Shown: one piece after another, positions 25,965 through 38,683 of the stretch
Position numbering within the stretch: position 1 is the first letter of the stretch
How the letters are laid out: each line of letters begins with the position of its first letter
Source: Microvelia longipes
Taxonomy: Eukaryota; Arthropoda; Insecta; Hemiptera; Veliidae
NCBI GenBank assembly: GCA_018340805.1
Contig: JACMZG010001914.1
Coordinates: forward strand, 43,372,337-43,436,336
Length of the DNA stretch: 64,000 nucleotides
Direction of reading: 5' to 3'
Position numbers and translations under genes: made by a program
The notes under the pieces: generated by a model
Databases searched by the model: none
Told to the model about the DNA's origin: nothing
Seen by the model: only the letters and a program-made list of their open reading frames with translations

Positions 25965-26510
25965 AATGAATGAATGATGAATTGTTTTACTTGTATGATA
26001 AAACAAGTAAACAATTCTGGCGCAGTGGTCCGCATGTTGGGCGAAATTCGTTTGGAATGTGTGTTTCCGTTCACAACAACCCACTTGCTTAAGGTTCCGG
26101 TTTATGCTTTAAACCTAAGCAGTTACTCAATTATCAAGCACTGCTCGTACTCATTTTGGCTGTACTTTTCAAAGGAAATGCGCATAATTATCCACTTGGT
26201 TATAAAAACTATGCCTCTGAAATTGGCAGTGCGCACTATTATTCGGACTAGTTTAAAGCTCAGTTAGTGTTTATCTTTAAAGGTTTTAGCGCATTTCCTC
26301 TGAAAAATACTGACAAAATTAGGTGCGAGCAGTGCTTGTAATTGAGTAACTGCTTAGTCACAAAGCATAAACCGGAACCTTTGGCGGAACACACAACTAA
26401 AACACACATTCTAAAGAAAATTCACAACATGCGACCACCCGCGTCAGAATTATTTGTAGTTATAAACAAAAAACGAAAAAATTATCGAGGGTTCCAGGAT
26501 TCGAAACAAG
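25965..26510. repeat. Dispersed repeat family R3, inverted (foldback) copy
   Basis: The left part (GCGCAGTGGTCCGCATGTTG ... GGTTCCGGTTTATGC ... CAAGCACTGCTCG) returns inverted on the right (GAGCAGTGCTTG ... GCATAAACCGGAACC ... AACATGCGACCACCCGCG). The ends contain words like a tRNA A box (TGGCGCAGTGGTC) and a B box (GGATTCGAAAC, inverted), but in the wrong order for a simple tRNA-derived SINE. The ORFs on both strands here are by-products. Confidence 0.75.
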
Positions 26511-26593
26511 AATTATTTTGTGTTATAAACTTATATAACGAAAAAAAACTATAAAAATTATGTTTAAATAATTTGTTTGTTAAACCATTAACG

Positions 26594-26640
<47 letters not shown>

Positions 26641-26660
26641 TTATATATATATAATTAATT
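26594..26660. repeat. TA microsatellite
   Basis: About 65 bp of TA dinucleotides with a few breaks. Confidence 0.95.
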
Positions 26661-27605
26661 AATGAGTTGAATGAAAATGGTCTGGAGTAGTTAAGACCAT
26701 TCAAAGTACTCAAGCAAGGTTTGAATACTGGTACCCTCCATAATTGTTTATAACTACAAAATAATTTTCGACGCGGTAGTCCGCATGTTGGTTATTGTTT
26801 TACGTACGGATAGCGCTAGCGCTAAAAAAGACTACCCGGAGATGTACCCGCCGATAAGGGAAAGGCGATTGCATTACACTCTAGTATTTACTAAACAAGC
26901 TTTTAAATAATTTTTTAAGCTTAGATCATTATTCTATTAAATATACTTTGTGTTTAATTCCTTTCTAACCCGAGTAAACTTAGCTAGGAAAATGAATTTG
27001 TCTTTGTTAGCTAAAAAACGGAAGTGTTTTGTCACGATTCTGTTACGACGTTCATTGCCACTAGATCGGCTTAGCTAATACAAACGGGCAAATCACAGAA
27101 GCGTATTAAATGCCGGCAAACGGAGTACGATGGGGATCGGCTGTCTGCGTATTACGTGGTGAAAATTTATATAGCAAAACAGTCTTACCTTTCAGTACTC
27201 GAGTGAAGTACGAGTAAATCGCTTCGCGTAACCACCGTTTTTTCCAAAAAAAAAAACTACAAAAAACTAAGTCAACAATTATTGAAGCCGCTAAATCTAA
27301 AAATATGTTGAAAATCAAGGTTTATCTAATCAAATTACATTTAAAGATTAGCTGTTATTATTATTAAGTTAAGCTTTGATTAGGATTTGTACGTCATTTT
27401 ATTTATCTTTCATTTCATAACGTGCATAAGATGTCTTTGATAATCTGTCTAATATATCAATAATATTCGCGATTGATTTTTTGTTTTCCAAAACTTGGGC
27501 TCATCACGAGAAGCAGCACCATCGTTTTCTGTAAAAAAATAAGAATAAATTCATTTTTGATGGTTTTAACTTAAGAAAAAATTAAAATTTGGCTGTCTGA
27601 ATATA
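26661..27605. other. Intergenic, partial R3 end
   Basis: 26700-26795 has AAGGTTTGAATACTGGTACC ... CGACGCGGTAGTCCGCATG, another R3 end. The remainder is unassigned. Confidence 0.45.
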
Positions 27606-27690
27606 ACATCCTCGGTTTGGCGCAACGGATAAGTTAAGGAAACACAAAACAATTCAACATTGACATTAGAGGTTTTCGAATCCAAGGGGG
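27606..27690 (+). repeat. Candidate tRNA-derived SINE head or tRNA pseudogene
   Basis: An A-box-like TTTGGCGCAACGGATAAG at 27616-27633 is followed about 40 bp later by a B-box-like GGTTTTCGAATCC at 27671-27683, the spacing of an internal pol III promoter. No full cloverleaf can be drawn and the B box has extra T residues, so it is not an intact tRNA. Confidence 0.4.
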
Positions 27691-28619
27691 GAACAGTGTG
27701 AGGAAGAGAGAATAAAGAGTGAAAAATTAAAATTTTTCACTTTTTAACAATTTATACGAAAAATTCATATAATCTTATTTGGGTCACTCAATCCAGTCGA
27801 CTCCTCATCATTCTAGCGCTGAATAGCGGATGGAAAGACTTGATTACTCCCATCAGCTTGTTGTTGCATTAATAAAAAATATCTGACAGTTTCACGCTGT
27901 CACCACCAGATGATTCTACTGTGAACCTTCCTTGCAGTTCCCATCAACTTTTTTTAAAAAAAAAAATTGAGGTGAGCCAATCTATGTTAAGTATTGTTTT
28001 ATCTATTAACAAACGACGATTTCTGTCAGACCTGGGCATGTAGTTCACATTTTGGTCCACCAGGGAGTTGATTAAAATTTCCTATGGGCTAATGTAAACC
28101 AAACCATTTACGGTTTTTAAATTTTTGTTTTCATAGCAGTTATTTGTACAATTTAGGTATATAATTTAAAAATTTGTGTTGACATACGTTTGTCACATCA
28201 ATAGAGGTTTTTAAAGTGCGAATCTTTAAACACGTAGGTTTTTTTTAAATCTACTTTAAAACTTAAAACTTTTTCTAGTGCCGCTTACATAACTTGTCAT
28301 TTGCGAGTGACTGGTTGTTTTCCCTTTCACAATATTAATTGAATTAGTAATTTTTAACAACTTTAACTAAACATTTTTGAATATAATAAAAAGCAATCGT
28401 GATTTTTTAAGTTATATTTAAGCAATTACATTGTCGTCTGGGATGTTCTAAAATTGTTAATAAGTAACAGGGTACTGTTACCTTTACTAATATTTTCTCT
28501 TTTTCTTTTAATTAATTTATTTTAAACAATATTTAACAGAATTTTAAAACATTACAATGATTCCAAGAATCATTAAAACTATCACGTAACTATTAGAACG
28601 TAAGAGAAACACGATTAAA
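27691..28619. other. Intergenic, no gene seen
   Basis: AT-rich unique sequence without ORF support. Confidence 0.55.
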
Positions 28620-29150
28620 AAGAAAAACCTTTAAGAATAATACTATATAAGAAGGAGGCACAGGACCGTAAACACAATTGTAATTCCACTTAATAACACG
28701 AAGCCGTTGACTGGTTGCACTTAAGTAAATGCCGCCGAATCTGACAACAAAAACATTATTTAAATATTTGTCATAAATATCCATTGAATGAAGAAAGATC
28801 GTAAAGGACAAATATAATGACCACAGCTGAGTATTTATAAAAACTGGTCTTCTTAGAGCAAAAGGGTGCGTAATACAAGGAATCTACATTAGTAGACGAG
28901 TACTACTTTTTAATAGGGTAATTTTTAATTAATACGTTATTACTACAATTTAAAATGCTTAAATATTGGTAATGCACCGATATTTATGTTAGTATTTATG
29001 AATAATCAATCATTAATTGAATAATTAGGAACATAATAATTCAGCAACCGAAGTATTGCCAACTTTCTTGTTGTTTAACAAATTGTTATTGTTAGGGTGG
29101 CAGCATTACTTAGGTGCACCAGTTGAACCGCATTTCGTGTTATAGTAGTC
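28620..29150 (-). mobile_element. MITE family R4, copy 1 (inverted relative to copy 2)
   Basis: Its ends carry inverted copies of a word reading ACACGAAGCCGTTGACTGG on one side and CCAGTTGAACCGCATTTCGTG on the other, so terminal inverted repeats reach about 50-60 bp. The body includes TTCAGCAACCGAAGTATTGCC. It abuts copy 2 head to head through TCTTAGAATAATACGTATA. No ORF. Confidence 0.75.
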
Positions 29151-29187
29151 TTAGAATAATACGTATATATTAGAAGCGAGACTACTG

Positions 29188-29710
29188 ATACAACGAAAAG
29201 CCGGTTCACTGGTGCAAACTAAGTATGCTGGCCACCCTTCCAAATATACCAATTTTTCTAAAACAAAAGTTGGCAATTTACTTCCGGTTGCTGAATTATT
29301 ATGTTCTTATTATTAATTTAATGATTGATATTCATAAATTACTAATATAAATTAGTCCGGTGCATTTGCAATATTTTATGCATTTGTAAATTGTAGTTTA
29401 ACGTTATTTAATTTAAAATTATATTATAAAAAGTTGTCCTCGTCAAAACTTAAGATGCTAAGATTCTTGTATTCCCGCCCCCTTTTTGCCGCATCTATGA
29501 CCGGTTTTATTAAATAACTCAAGCAGGTGTTTTAAGTCATTATCATTTGTTTCTTTACGATCTTTTCTTCATTATAGATATGTATTAGACAAAGTACTTT
29601 AAATACATTGTTTTGGTGCTCAGGTGCAGCATTACTTAGATGCACAGTGCAACCGGCTTCGTTGTTATCAGGTGGAGATTACTATGTGTTACGGTCCTTG
29701 GCTCCTTCTA
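29188..29710 (+). mobile_element. MITE family R4, copy 2
   Basis: Same family as 28620-29150 but opposite orientation, and matching 51601-52090 along its whole length (CCGGTTGCTGAATTATTATG, CAGGTGTTTTAAGTCATTAT). The inverted ends are TGATACAACGAAAAGCCGG and its counterpart near 29655 (GCAACCGGCTTCGTTGTTATC). Confidence 0.75.
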
Positions 29711-31123
29711 TATATAAGTTATTTCTAAGATCAGTAGTGCTTCCTTGCTATATATAGTAATATTTCTAAGAGTAAAACTCACCTAATGTTATCGGTTGCC
29801 AATAAAAACTAAGTAAAAAAAAACGTAAATCCTAAGAAGGCGCATTGGCAGTTATTCTTTATTTATAACTATTTTTATTTTTGAAGCCAGCAATTACTGA
29901 ATTTCACGCATGTCTTATTTTTTTTTTTACCACCAGGTTACATAGAGTTTCCCTACTTGGTTTATATATTACTTTTACCGTCTACATTTTCGCCATTTAT
30001 TTGGAAAAATTGCGGAAGTTTTCGAGATATTTAGTGATGTGTTGACTTGCACTTGTCCGGTTAGAAGTTACCACCATTACAGCTCTATTCTCCTATTAAA
30101 ACAATGTTTACCTGACTGAGTTATTCTTTCATTTAGTATAAACATCATTTGTTAGGTCAGCTAACAATTTTTTTAAGTTAAATTGTACACAAACATACAA
30201 ACATGAGGAAACAGTTTTTAATTAATTTTAAAAGGCATATAAAAAGTAGTAAAAGTTAGAGGATTTACAGGGGAGGGGGGATAGACACGATAGAGTTTTG
30301 GGTTCGGATCCTAACCGCAGGCAATNNNNNNNNNNNNNNNNNNNNNNNNNNNNNNNNNNNNNNNNNNNNNNNNNNNNNNNNNNNNNNNNNNNNNNNNNNN
30401 NNNNNNNNNNNNNNNNNNNNNNNNNTCCAAACAGAAATCCCCTCAACAGCGAACCTCTAATTGTGCTAGGCCCTTGATTGATGTATCGAGGTTTTAATGT
30501 AAAGAAATATCTAGCAATGTCAAAACCGAAAATTAATCTATTCACTGAAACGACAAGCAAAAACCGCATACAGCCACAAAGACGATTGAGAAAACCAGAT
30601 AACTTAATGGAATATAACTCCTACCACCACATTCAGCTTACAGTCATTTTCCTGCGAGGATGCTAGTTCAATAAGCTAGATGATGTCCAACAACGGGATG
30701 GCTAAAGAGTCATCGACTCTAAGTAAAGGGTTGGTCAAAGACCTTGCATAGACTAACTTTCTAATAGATGGCTTCAGACTGTTAGATGAATCACGAATAC
30801 TCATCCTTGAGAATTAACATCAATAATTGAATCCTAAAATTTATTCCAAACAAAAACAATTAAGACATTAATTTGTTTTTTTACACAATTACAATAATTT
30901 ATGCAATAACTGATAAATCTGCAAAAAAAAAATCACTTTAATGTATATTTATTTAAAACAATCTTTTAATATTTTTTAAAATAAAAAACTTATTTGAACT
31001 TTCAAATATTAATTAAAATATTCCAATCACAATACACTATTTTGAAAATATTGTCTTAAAATAAAAATTTATTTCAAAATTTTCTATAATATTTTTTAAG
31101 AATAAATTATTTCCAAAAAAATA
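29711..31123. other. Intergenic, contains a 100-N gap
   Basis: Ns at 30326-30425 mark a scaffold gap of arbitrary size. Before the gap, GGGTTCGGATCCTAACC (30299) is B-box-like but cut off. No gene supported on either side. Confidence 0.55.
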
Positions 31124-31568
31124 CAGATAACCTCCCAAAAATGACCACCTCTACGTGAGTGATACCTTATTTTGGCGACCTCTATAAAAATTGACCACTT
31201 CTAAAGTTAATGAAAATTCTCAAATTTTAGTCTCAAAATTTCTTTAATATAATAATAAAGTGACCACCTGATAAAAAATAATTTCTGTTAAATAAAATGT
31301 TTTTTTTATTGAGAAATAGAAAATAATAGAAGATTTATTTGTTAATAAATTAGAGTTAGTGGTAATTTTAAAAAAAAGTGAAATTGAGAAAATTGAATGA
31401 ATTGAATTGAATGAAAGGAAAAATATTATTAAGGTATTAATTCCAAATAAACATTTTAATATGCATTTGTGTGTTTCTGATTTATTATAAATTTAGTGTT
31501 TTATATCAAAATTGTAAAAATGTGACCACATTCTTGAAAAAGTGGCCCACTTTTGAGTGGTTCCACTG
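31124..31568. mobile_element. Pogo/Tigger-like MITE
   Basis: The left end CAGATAACCTCCCAAAAATG and the inverted right end CAGTGGAACCACTCAAAAGT share the pattern CAG-n-AACC-n-CAAAA-TG-CCAC. The element is 445 bp and flanked by TA on both sides (31122-31123, 31569-31570). Repeats of TGACCACnT lie inside both ends. CAGTGGAACC-type ends with TA targets are typical of pogo/Tigger elements of the Tc1/mariner group. No transposase. Confidence 0.7.
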
Positions 31569-33639
31569 TAAATTTCAATTAATAAAAATTAATAAAAATC
31601 AAACCCCCTAAAATTTAAAATTTAATCTTTGAAAAACATTTTTCAATAACTTATTTTCTTATTATTTTTAATTAACTTAACTTTTGAAAAGTAATTTAAA
31701 AAATAGTTATGAGATTTCCAAAAATACAAGAAAAAATTTTAAAATCGCTTTTAAAACAACCTCATACAGATTAATGAAATCAAATGAAGATTATTTGAAA
31801 ACTTGATGTTCATTTTGTTTTTGTTAAATATATGTACAGTTTTTTCCATAAAAACCCACGAACCTTTGGTTCACCATAATATTACGAAAGATACTACGAA
31901 AATTGAAATACAGAACTTCGCTGCTTCATTTGGATCATAACCAGAATGCTGGTCGTGGTTTTTATTTAATGCTCTCTCCATTAGAATGATTCGTACCATA
32001 TCTGCATAAAACTGCATTGGCGCACCTGCGTTTACCTGAAATCATTCAATTTAGCTCCTACTCTCTATTTTCAAAAGTTTTGCTAATTGGCGAATATCTC
32101 CTATTGACATGCTTGGTTGGTGATCAAAATCAATGGTAATATTGTAAAGAATATATTTGCTATGAATGAAATTATTGAATTTATAATCTATGGTAATTTT
32201 AATATTTTATTTATTGATCTTCTTTCTAACTTAAAAAGAAAAAAAAACGAAAACATTGTAAATAAAGTGTGTAAACATGTATACTGCTATTTAGTATATA
32301 GCAACGTTATTTGGTAAATCACCCACCCCGATTTTTTTCTATAAATTACATAAAAGTGACAAGGTGAACTTGCCTCGTCTCGTAGTAAAAATTATTTATT
32401 GATGAATAAATATTTTAAAAGGAACACTTGTGTAATTGAATAAGGTAAGCTCTATAACACTATTTATAACAATAATATCAACTATTAATAAAGTATCTAA
32501 GGTTTAAATTTTAATACTAACCTTATAATCTCGAAATACTACAACACAGTGCTACTTAACTCCGAATAAAATAAAATCAATTAACTAATAACAATAGGCA
32601 ACGTGCGAACTCATAGCAAATAGAATTCCGTAAAGATTTGCATAATAAACCAGTGAATGTTGGGCCTAACAACTCAACATAATTCTAATGGATGAGTCTA
32701 ATTTTCCAAACCCCCTAATGATGCCCATGATATCAAATATCACTATTTGTTCTTATCAACAGCAAAAATTGGCGGGTAAAAAATTCGTACATTACTATAA
32801 AAATAGTATATTATATTTTTCCATCAAAATTTTCACCATTAATTGTCTTTCAAAGGGGAAATATATTTGTAAATTTCTTATTGTTTTAAATCCGAATATA
32901 CAAAAATAATGAGAGTTTCATTTTTTTCTTTTGTAATATCTTAATTCGTTTCTATAATAAATTTCTAAATATTTCAATAATCTTATAAATCAATCTTTTC
33001 AATTTCATTTTCAACAATAAATCTTCTATATAAATAAGTGATTTATGAAAAAAAATGATCATTTTGTATGATTTATTTTCCAAATTTTTAAGATATCAAA
33101 CAATCTTGAAAAATCAACAATTTTTATCTCTACAATAATTAAATAAATCTGGTTAATTAAAGAAAATGATTTATATTTCTAAATTTTCAAAATATAACAA
33201 TTTAACGTTTTATTTGCATTCAGTAAATTAATTAATTTTAATTATTAGTTATCTATTTATTATAATTTATTTAAATTGTAAATAATTGTAATTTATTGTA
33301 CTAGTTAATTTTTATTTAATTATATTATTCGTAAATTAATTTATTTAATTTGGAAATAATTTAAAGGTTGTTTTGAGCAATTTGAAATTTTTGTGTTCTG
33401 ATTGGAAAATTTCATTTTTAAATTGATTAATTTGGAATAGTATAATTAAAAATTTAGTTTATAAATAGAAACTAATAAAAAAGTAATTCGTTTTTAAAAT
33501 TTTTTAAAGTTTTATTTTTTATTAATTAAAATTTATAAAAATTGATTGTTTTGTAAATATTTTTATTAAATTTGTATTTATTTACATTGTTGAAATGGAA
33601 TGGATTAAAATTTAAATAAGGGTTTTAAAAATAGCAAAA
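31569..33639. other. AT-rich island, no gene seen
   Basis: This and the following 4 kb are markedly more AT-rich than the rest of the window, with long TTTTAAATTT-type text. Small ORFs at 32117-32317 and 32688-32909 have the lysine, asparagine and isoleucine bias expected by chance here. Confidence 0.6.
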
Positions 33640-33905
33640 ATTAAAATGGTCAGAAATTAAATATTTTTTTGGTCAGAATAATATTAATGGTCAGAATAAA
33701 TAAAAAATAAAGACCATGGGTTAAAATAAATCTGACTAATAATAAAAATATGACCAATTTCATTCTAAATTCCGACTATTTATTATAATTTCTGACCATT
33801 TATTATTTATTCTGTCTTCTATATTCTGACGATACATTCTGACATTTAATATAATTCTGACGAAATGCAATAAAAATTCTGACCAAAACAATAAAAAATT
33901 CTAAC
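33640..33905. repeat. Foldback made of repeated GGTCAGAAT / ATTCTGACC words
   Basis: The left half has three copies of TGGTCAGAA(T/A). The right half has at least five ATTCTGAC(C/G) copies in the opposite sense at irregular spacing. The two halves are therefore inverted at the level of a short iterated word, not as one long arm. Confidence 0.7.
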
Positions 33906-34299
33906 CACATAAATACAAAGCCTTTTAAAATTTAAATTTATCAAAATTATTGAAGTTCCTAAATTAACATAGAATTTTTAATTTGTTTAAAATAGCCACC
34001 ATTAATTGTATTGTTTTATTTGAATAAGTTTATGAACCGATTTTTTCGATTTTGATTTTAAGATGAGTTCTGACTCATCTAACAATAATAATTTTCCGTT
34101 TAAAGTTCAAACTTATTTCATAGCAACTATAACAAAATTATAATAAAATTTATTATATCTATAGGGTTATCAATATAAGATATACATATATCTTGTTTTG
34201 TTTTAATTTATTACTTCTTATATACAGAAACCTTTCAGAAAGTTCAGCATTGTTTGACAAATCATTATCATATGTCCACAGTCGTACAGCATGTGGAAA

Positions 34300-35350
34300 T
34301 CATAAAGATTTATTATAAAAACGAGGATCGATTCGGGCTGTTTTCGTTCATTGCGTAAAAATTTATGGTAAAGATAACGACCCTACAGAGCTTAGTATTT
34401 CGTAATTTAATTAAAATATTTGAATTAAATGGTAGTGTTTGTGATGTAAAGAATCCAACCTGTCAAAAAACGAACAAATTGCTGAAAAATCGAAACATTT
34501 TGATAATTCTGTAATTATTAAAGCGATAAAACCGCAATATTTTTGAATATTTTGACGAAGATCTTTTAAGAGAAAAAGATAGATCCAAAATTGGACAAAT
34601 CTTAAGAAAGCATAGAAACAACGAAGAATTATTTAAAAGCTTGTTTTAAGCCAAAAACTGTCATCTTTGAACAAGACAAGAAAACGGCGAATCCATAACG
34701 AATTGGCACAATAGACTAATAATCAAATCTCACAATATTAAAGAAATAGAAGGAAGGAATTCTGGTAAAATCATTTTGAACATGTGATTAAAAGGCGAAT
34801 TGTTGAAGCTAAACACTAGATGAGGTTGCAGAAGCCGTTAAAGACAAGAAACCTAATGGAAGAGGAAATTTAATTTTCAATATGAAAATTTGAAATAAAA
34901 AATACATTAAGCCTAAAAATAGAAAGAAAACTATAAAAACTGAAGACAATAAAAACCCCACGAAAAACCGACCCGACAATTAAATAAATAAGAAAGTAAA
35001 CTAAAGTACAACCAATGAAACACAATCATGCGAAAATAGAGAAAATTTATATAAAAATGTTTCGAATATGAAAAAGAAGGGAATATTGCTTAATTTTGCA
35101 GAACTAAACAATGTATTCAATGTGGACGCGAAAAATCAAAAGAAATTATATAAATCTAAAACCATCCATAGAAGAAAAACGTCAACTTCATAAATGACGA
35201 GGTCATATCGAACTACAGACTAGAAAATCAAGAAATAAACCGATTATTGAATGTCAAGTAGCAGGTTTAACAATCAAAACTATGTTCGACACAGAAGCTG
35301 ACCCTAATGTCATAGAACCAAGAACTAGCGGAACGCATAAGAAGGCAGAA
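34300..35350 (+). pseudogene. Decayed LTR retrotransposon (Ty3/gypsy-like) gag-protease relic
   Basis: The + strand translation with many stops shows TNWHNRLIIKSHNIKEIEG (gag-like, near 34695), RGHIELQTRKSRNKPIIECQ (35198-35257, a zinc-knuckle tail where cysteines are lost) and VAGLTIKTMFDTEADPNVIE (35258-35317), which matches the retropepsin active site with DTGA changed to DTEA. The order knuckle-then-protease is that of gag-pol in Ty3/gypsy elements. Reverse transcriptase and LTRs were not found. Non-functional. Confidence 0.65.
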
Positions 35351-36094
35351 TCCGGCTGTTAAAATATATCACTCATCTACCAAAGCGCCCGTGCTGAAAA
35401 CTACTGAAAACTGTCTAGGTAAATGTAATTGAATTTAACAATTGAAACAGTAATAACAGCTCATGTGTTAATATCATGCTAACTATTTTCCTCATTTATT
35501 TATTTCTATTTGTTAATATTATTAAAACAAAATTATTTAATAATACAAATTAATTTTGAAAAAAAAACAAGTTTTTAATAAATGAAACGCATTAGTAATT
35601 AGATAAATTTAATATAATTTTAAATATTTTGATGTTATGTAAACTTAAAACAATTCTTTTAAAAATTCAATCAGATAATGAAAAGATTTAAAATTTGAAA
35701 TTAATAAAATATTTAATTTATGAGAAAATTTTAACAATTTTTTATAACATTTTCAATTCAAAACAAATATTTAGAATTTACAAAAAATTCAGTAATTAGT
35801 AAATTTGAAAATTCAAATTTTAAATATTATCATTTTTTTAAAAAATTTTAAAATAATAAAATCAATTCGAAATTTTATAGGACCTTTAAAAATACTTTAC
35901 AATTGTTATTCACTATACAGAATGTTTTATTTGTGAAAATTAATTGTAAAAAAACAATAAAATATTATCTTTCGTAGATAAAAAACATTAACTAAGAAAT
36001 TAATATTTGTCAATAAAATAATTATTTATAGGTTAATCTATTTTCAGAGACAAAAATCTTTAATATGAACAAAATTTAATAAAAAATTCTAATA
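35351..36094. other. AT-rich island, no gene seen
   Basis: Long A/T text without motifs; probably a continuation of decayed transposon sequence. Confidence 0.55.
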
Positions 36095-36150
36095 ATATAT
36101 AATAATAATAATAATAATAATAAAATAATATAATAATAATAATAATAATA

Positions 36151-36196
<46 letters not shown>

Positions 36197-36212
36197 CTAA
36201 TAATAAATAATA

Positions 36213-36247
<35 letters not shown>

Positions 36248-36317
36248 TATAAATATATAATAATATAATAATAATAATATAATAATAATAATAATAATAA
36301 TAATATAATAAAAATAA
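36095..36317. repeat. TAA/AAT trinucleotide microsatellite
   Basis: About 220 bp of AAT units with occasional losses of one base. The apparent tyrosine-rich ORF across it is an artefact. Confidence 0.97.
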
Positions 36318-36351
36318 AACGCCATTTAAAATAAAATTTATTCGTAATATA

Positions 36352-36377
36352 TTTCGACGGATCACCGTCATCATCAG
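36352..36377 (-). other. CTGATGA-hairpin-GAAA motif, site 2
   Basis: The - strand reads CTGATGA, T, GACGG, a short loop, CCGTC, GAAA. The inverted partner of site 3; the two stems are the same and the loops differ slightly. Confidence 0.5.
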
Positions 36378-36604
36378 ACTAAAATGAAATAAATGGACCA
36401 TTCAGTTTGTATTATTTAAACAAATTTTTCCACACATTTATACTGAATAAAATGGCTAAATTCAAAATAACAAGTTTTTTAAAAATTTTTAAAAATTAAT
36501 TTAAAAAATTGTTATTTTGAATTTAGCCATTTTATTCAGTATAAATGTGTGAAAAATTGTTTTAAATAATACAAACTGAATGGTCTCATTTATTTCATTT
36601 TAGT

Positions 36605-36631
36605 CTGATGATGACGGTTGATCCGTCGAAA
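36605..36631 (+). other. CTGATGA-hairpin-GAAA motif, site 3
   Basis: CTGATGA, an extra T, a perfect 5-bp stem GACGG/CCGTC around a 5-base loop, then GAAA. It matches the hammerhead core CUGANGA...GAAA except for the inserted base at the start of stem II. I could not place a convincing stem III or cleavage triplet downstream. Confidence 0.5.
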
Positions 36632-36704
36632 TATATTACGAATAAACTTATTTTTAAATGGCGTTATTTATTTTATTAATCATTTGCCATCGTTTTTTGC
36701 CTAT

Positions 36705-36890
<186 letters not shown>

Positions 36891-38683
36891 ATTTATTATT
36901 AGTATTATTATAATTATTATTATTATACTTATTAATTATTAATTATATAATATTATTATATCAATTCCAATTATCCTACAAAATAAAAAAGTCCTAAATA
37001 AAATAATTAATCTTAATCTTTTTCTTTGAACGACAAACAATAGTATTCTTTGTTTATCATAATTAGACAAAGATAATTATATAATAGCTTTAGCTTTATA
37101 GAAATAGATTATTTCAGTTCTTTATTCTAACATTTTCATTAAAGGGCGTATAAGAAATAAATTATTCTTTGTACTTCACATCAAAATTTTTTCCCATCAA
37201 AACAGACGAATCGATTATAAATGAAGAAAAAGAAAAAAAAATAAAATAAATTAATTTGGAGATTAATTTTTTCCATATTGATAGTAGAATTCGTTCTCAT
37301 ATTAAATGGGGAAAAAAAATTATTTTTTTTTCATTTTCATTTGTCATATTATTTTCTAAATAAATTGATATTCAAAATTCATTTTGACAAAAAGTTTATT
37401 CATTTAAAAATATTATTCGTTTTATTATCTGAAAAAATTTTCAGAGTCATTTAAAATTAATAATAATGAAAAAAAAAACGTAAATGAGAATGATAACTTC
37501 TTAAATGCTATTGGATGAAATATAAACTCAGCTACTTGTTTTGAAATAATTAAGTAAACAAAAAAATCAATTTCCTTTCCATTTTTTTTCCTTTTTTTTA
37601 TTGTATTATGTATGCAACATTACCAATTAAACTATCAAAAAATGGATCTGTTTTATCACCAAGTGAAGTCTACAGTGACACAGATTGTGGAATTTGCTTT
37701 ATTACCATTTCGGAATTCGGATGTTGGTTGTCGTCGAATGAAAAATTGAATTGTTTTAATCAGAGCGGGTTTTATTCACAAAACAACTCCCGTTATGTTC
37801 CCGTACAAGTGAGATCTCGAGAATCTCATAATTTACCGAAATTGAATTACCTTATTAACAATCATATAAAGCGAAACGTTTATCATCCAAACCAATCCTT
37901 CCTACAATTATATATGGCTGTTTGTAGCATAATTTACTTATGGTTTGTCCGTGACCTGTTGTAAGTTAAATACCGCTTCATTCTTCATAATTTTAGGACA
38001 TCCTTATGGATTAGCTAGGGAGGTACAATAATGTATTAGTGGGGATCAAGATGTTTAGGCAGTATTATGGCTGCCGTTTTAAATTATGATGCATATTTGT
38101 GGTCTTTCTATGAATACCTACAATTTATTTCAAAAATATTTTAAATGTAAAAAACGCAAGATGTGAATGTAAAGACATAGGTGGTTAAAATTTTTTTTTT
38201 TTTTAAATTAAAAAGTTGTACATGTGTACCAAAATCTCAAGCTTTTATAGTTCCTCTAGTAATTTGCAATTATTAACTTATCTTATAATTTACTATCTTA
38301 ATCTTTTATTTTATTACCTAATCCAAACTATTTTATCTTCTCACTTACTGTTGAGATATGTAGAGGCCACAATATGGTAATGGTTAAGAGGAAAAATTAT
38401 TGATAAAATAATGCATACTGGTGATGATAACAGGAGGGTTTGCTCAAACAGTGCAATTTAACATTTATTTGTGATTTGAGCTGCAAATGTAACACCTGTT
38501 GCGTGATCAAATAATTGAACAATAACAGTAATTTACTTCGAACGGCATAAATAAGCGTGAAATTGCTTAGAAATACCAACTTTCACTGTGAGCTTGTGAC
38601 ACAGAAATAGATGGGTACAAAAGACAAATCATACATTGTAATCGTCCATAAATAAACACAATGAAGAATAAGTAAATATTTAC
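36891..38683. other. Downstream of the ZNF706-like exon, no second exon found
   Basis: AT-rich to 37600. A 118-residue + strand frame at 37608-37964 has higher GC content than its surroundings, but no motif I recognise and no splice context. I looked on the - strand for the expected histidine-containing second exon of ZNF706 (HF..KHPK-type text) and did not find it. Confidence 0.5.

Larger units (their letters stand above)
36318..36666. mobile_element. Foldback element inside a TAA microsatellite
   Basis: The left arm from AACGCCATTTAAAATAAA and the right arm ending TTATTTTTAAATGGCGTT are inverted copies about 155-165 bp long, with a short A/T centre near 36480-36500. Each arm carries the CTGATGA-hairpin-GAAA motif (36352-36377 on -, 36605-36631 on +). 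TAA repeats lie on both sides. I infer a dimer of two retroelement ends or a MITE. Confidence 0.75.

Noticed and set aside
37608..37964. 118-residue + strand ORF with higher GC than its surroundings
   Set aside because: No motif, no splice context, no repeat partner; cannot be told from chance, though it is the best unexplained frame in the AT-rich island.
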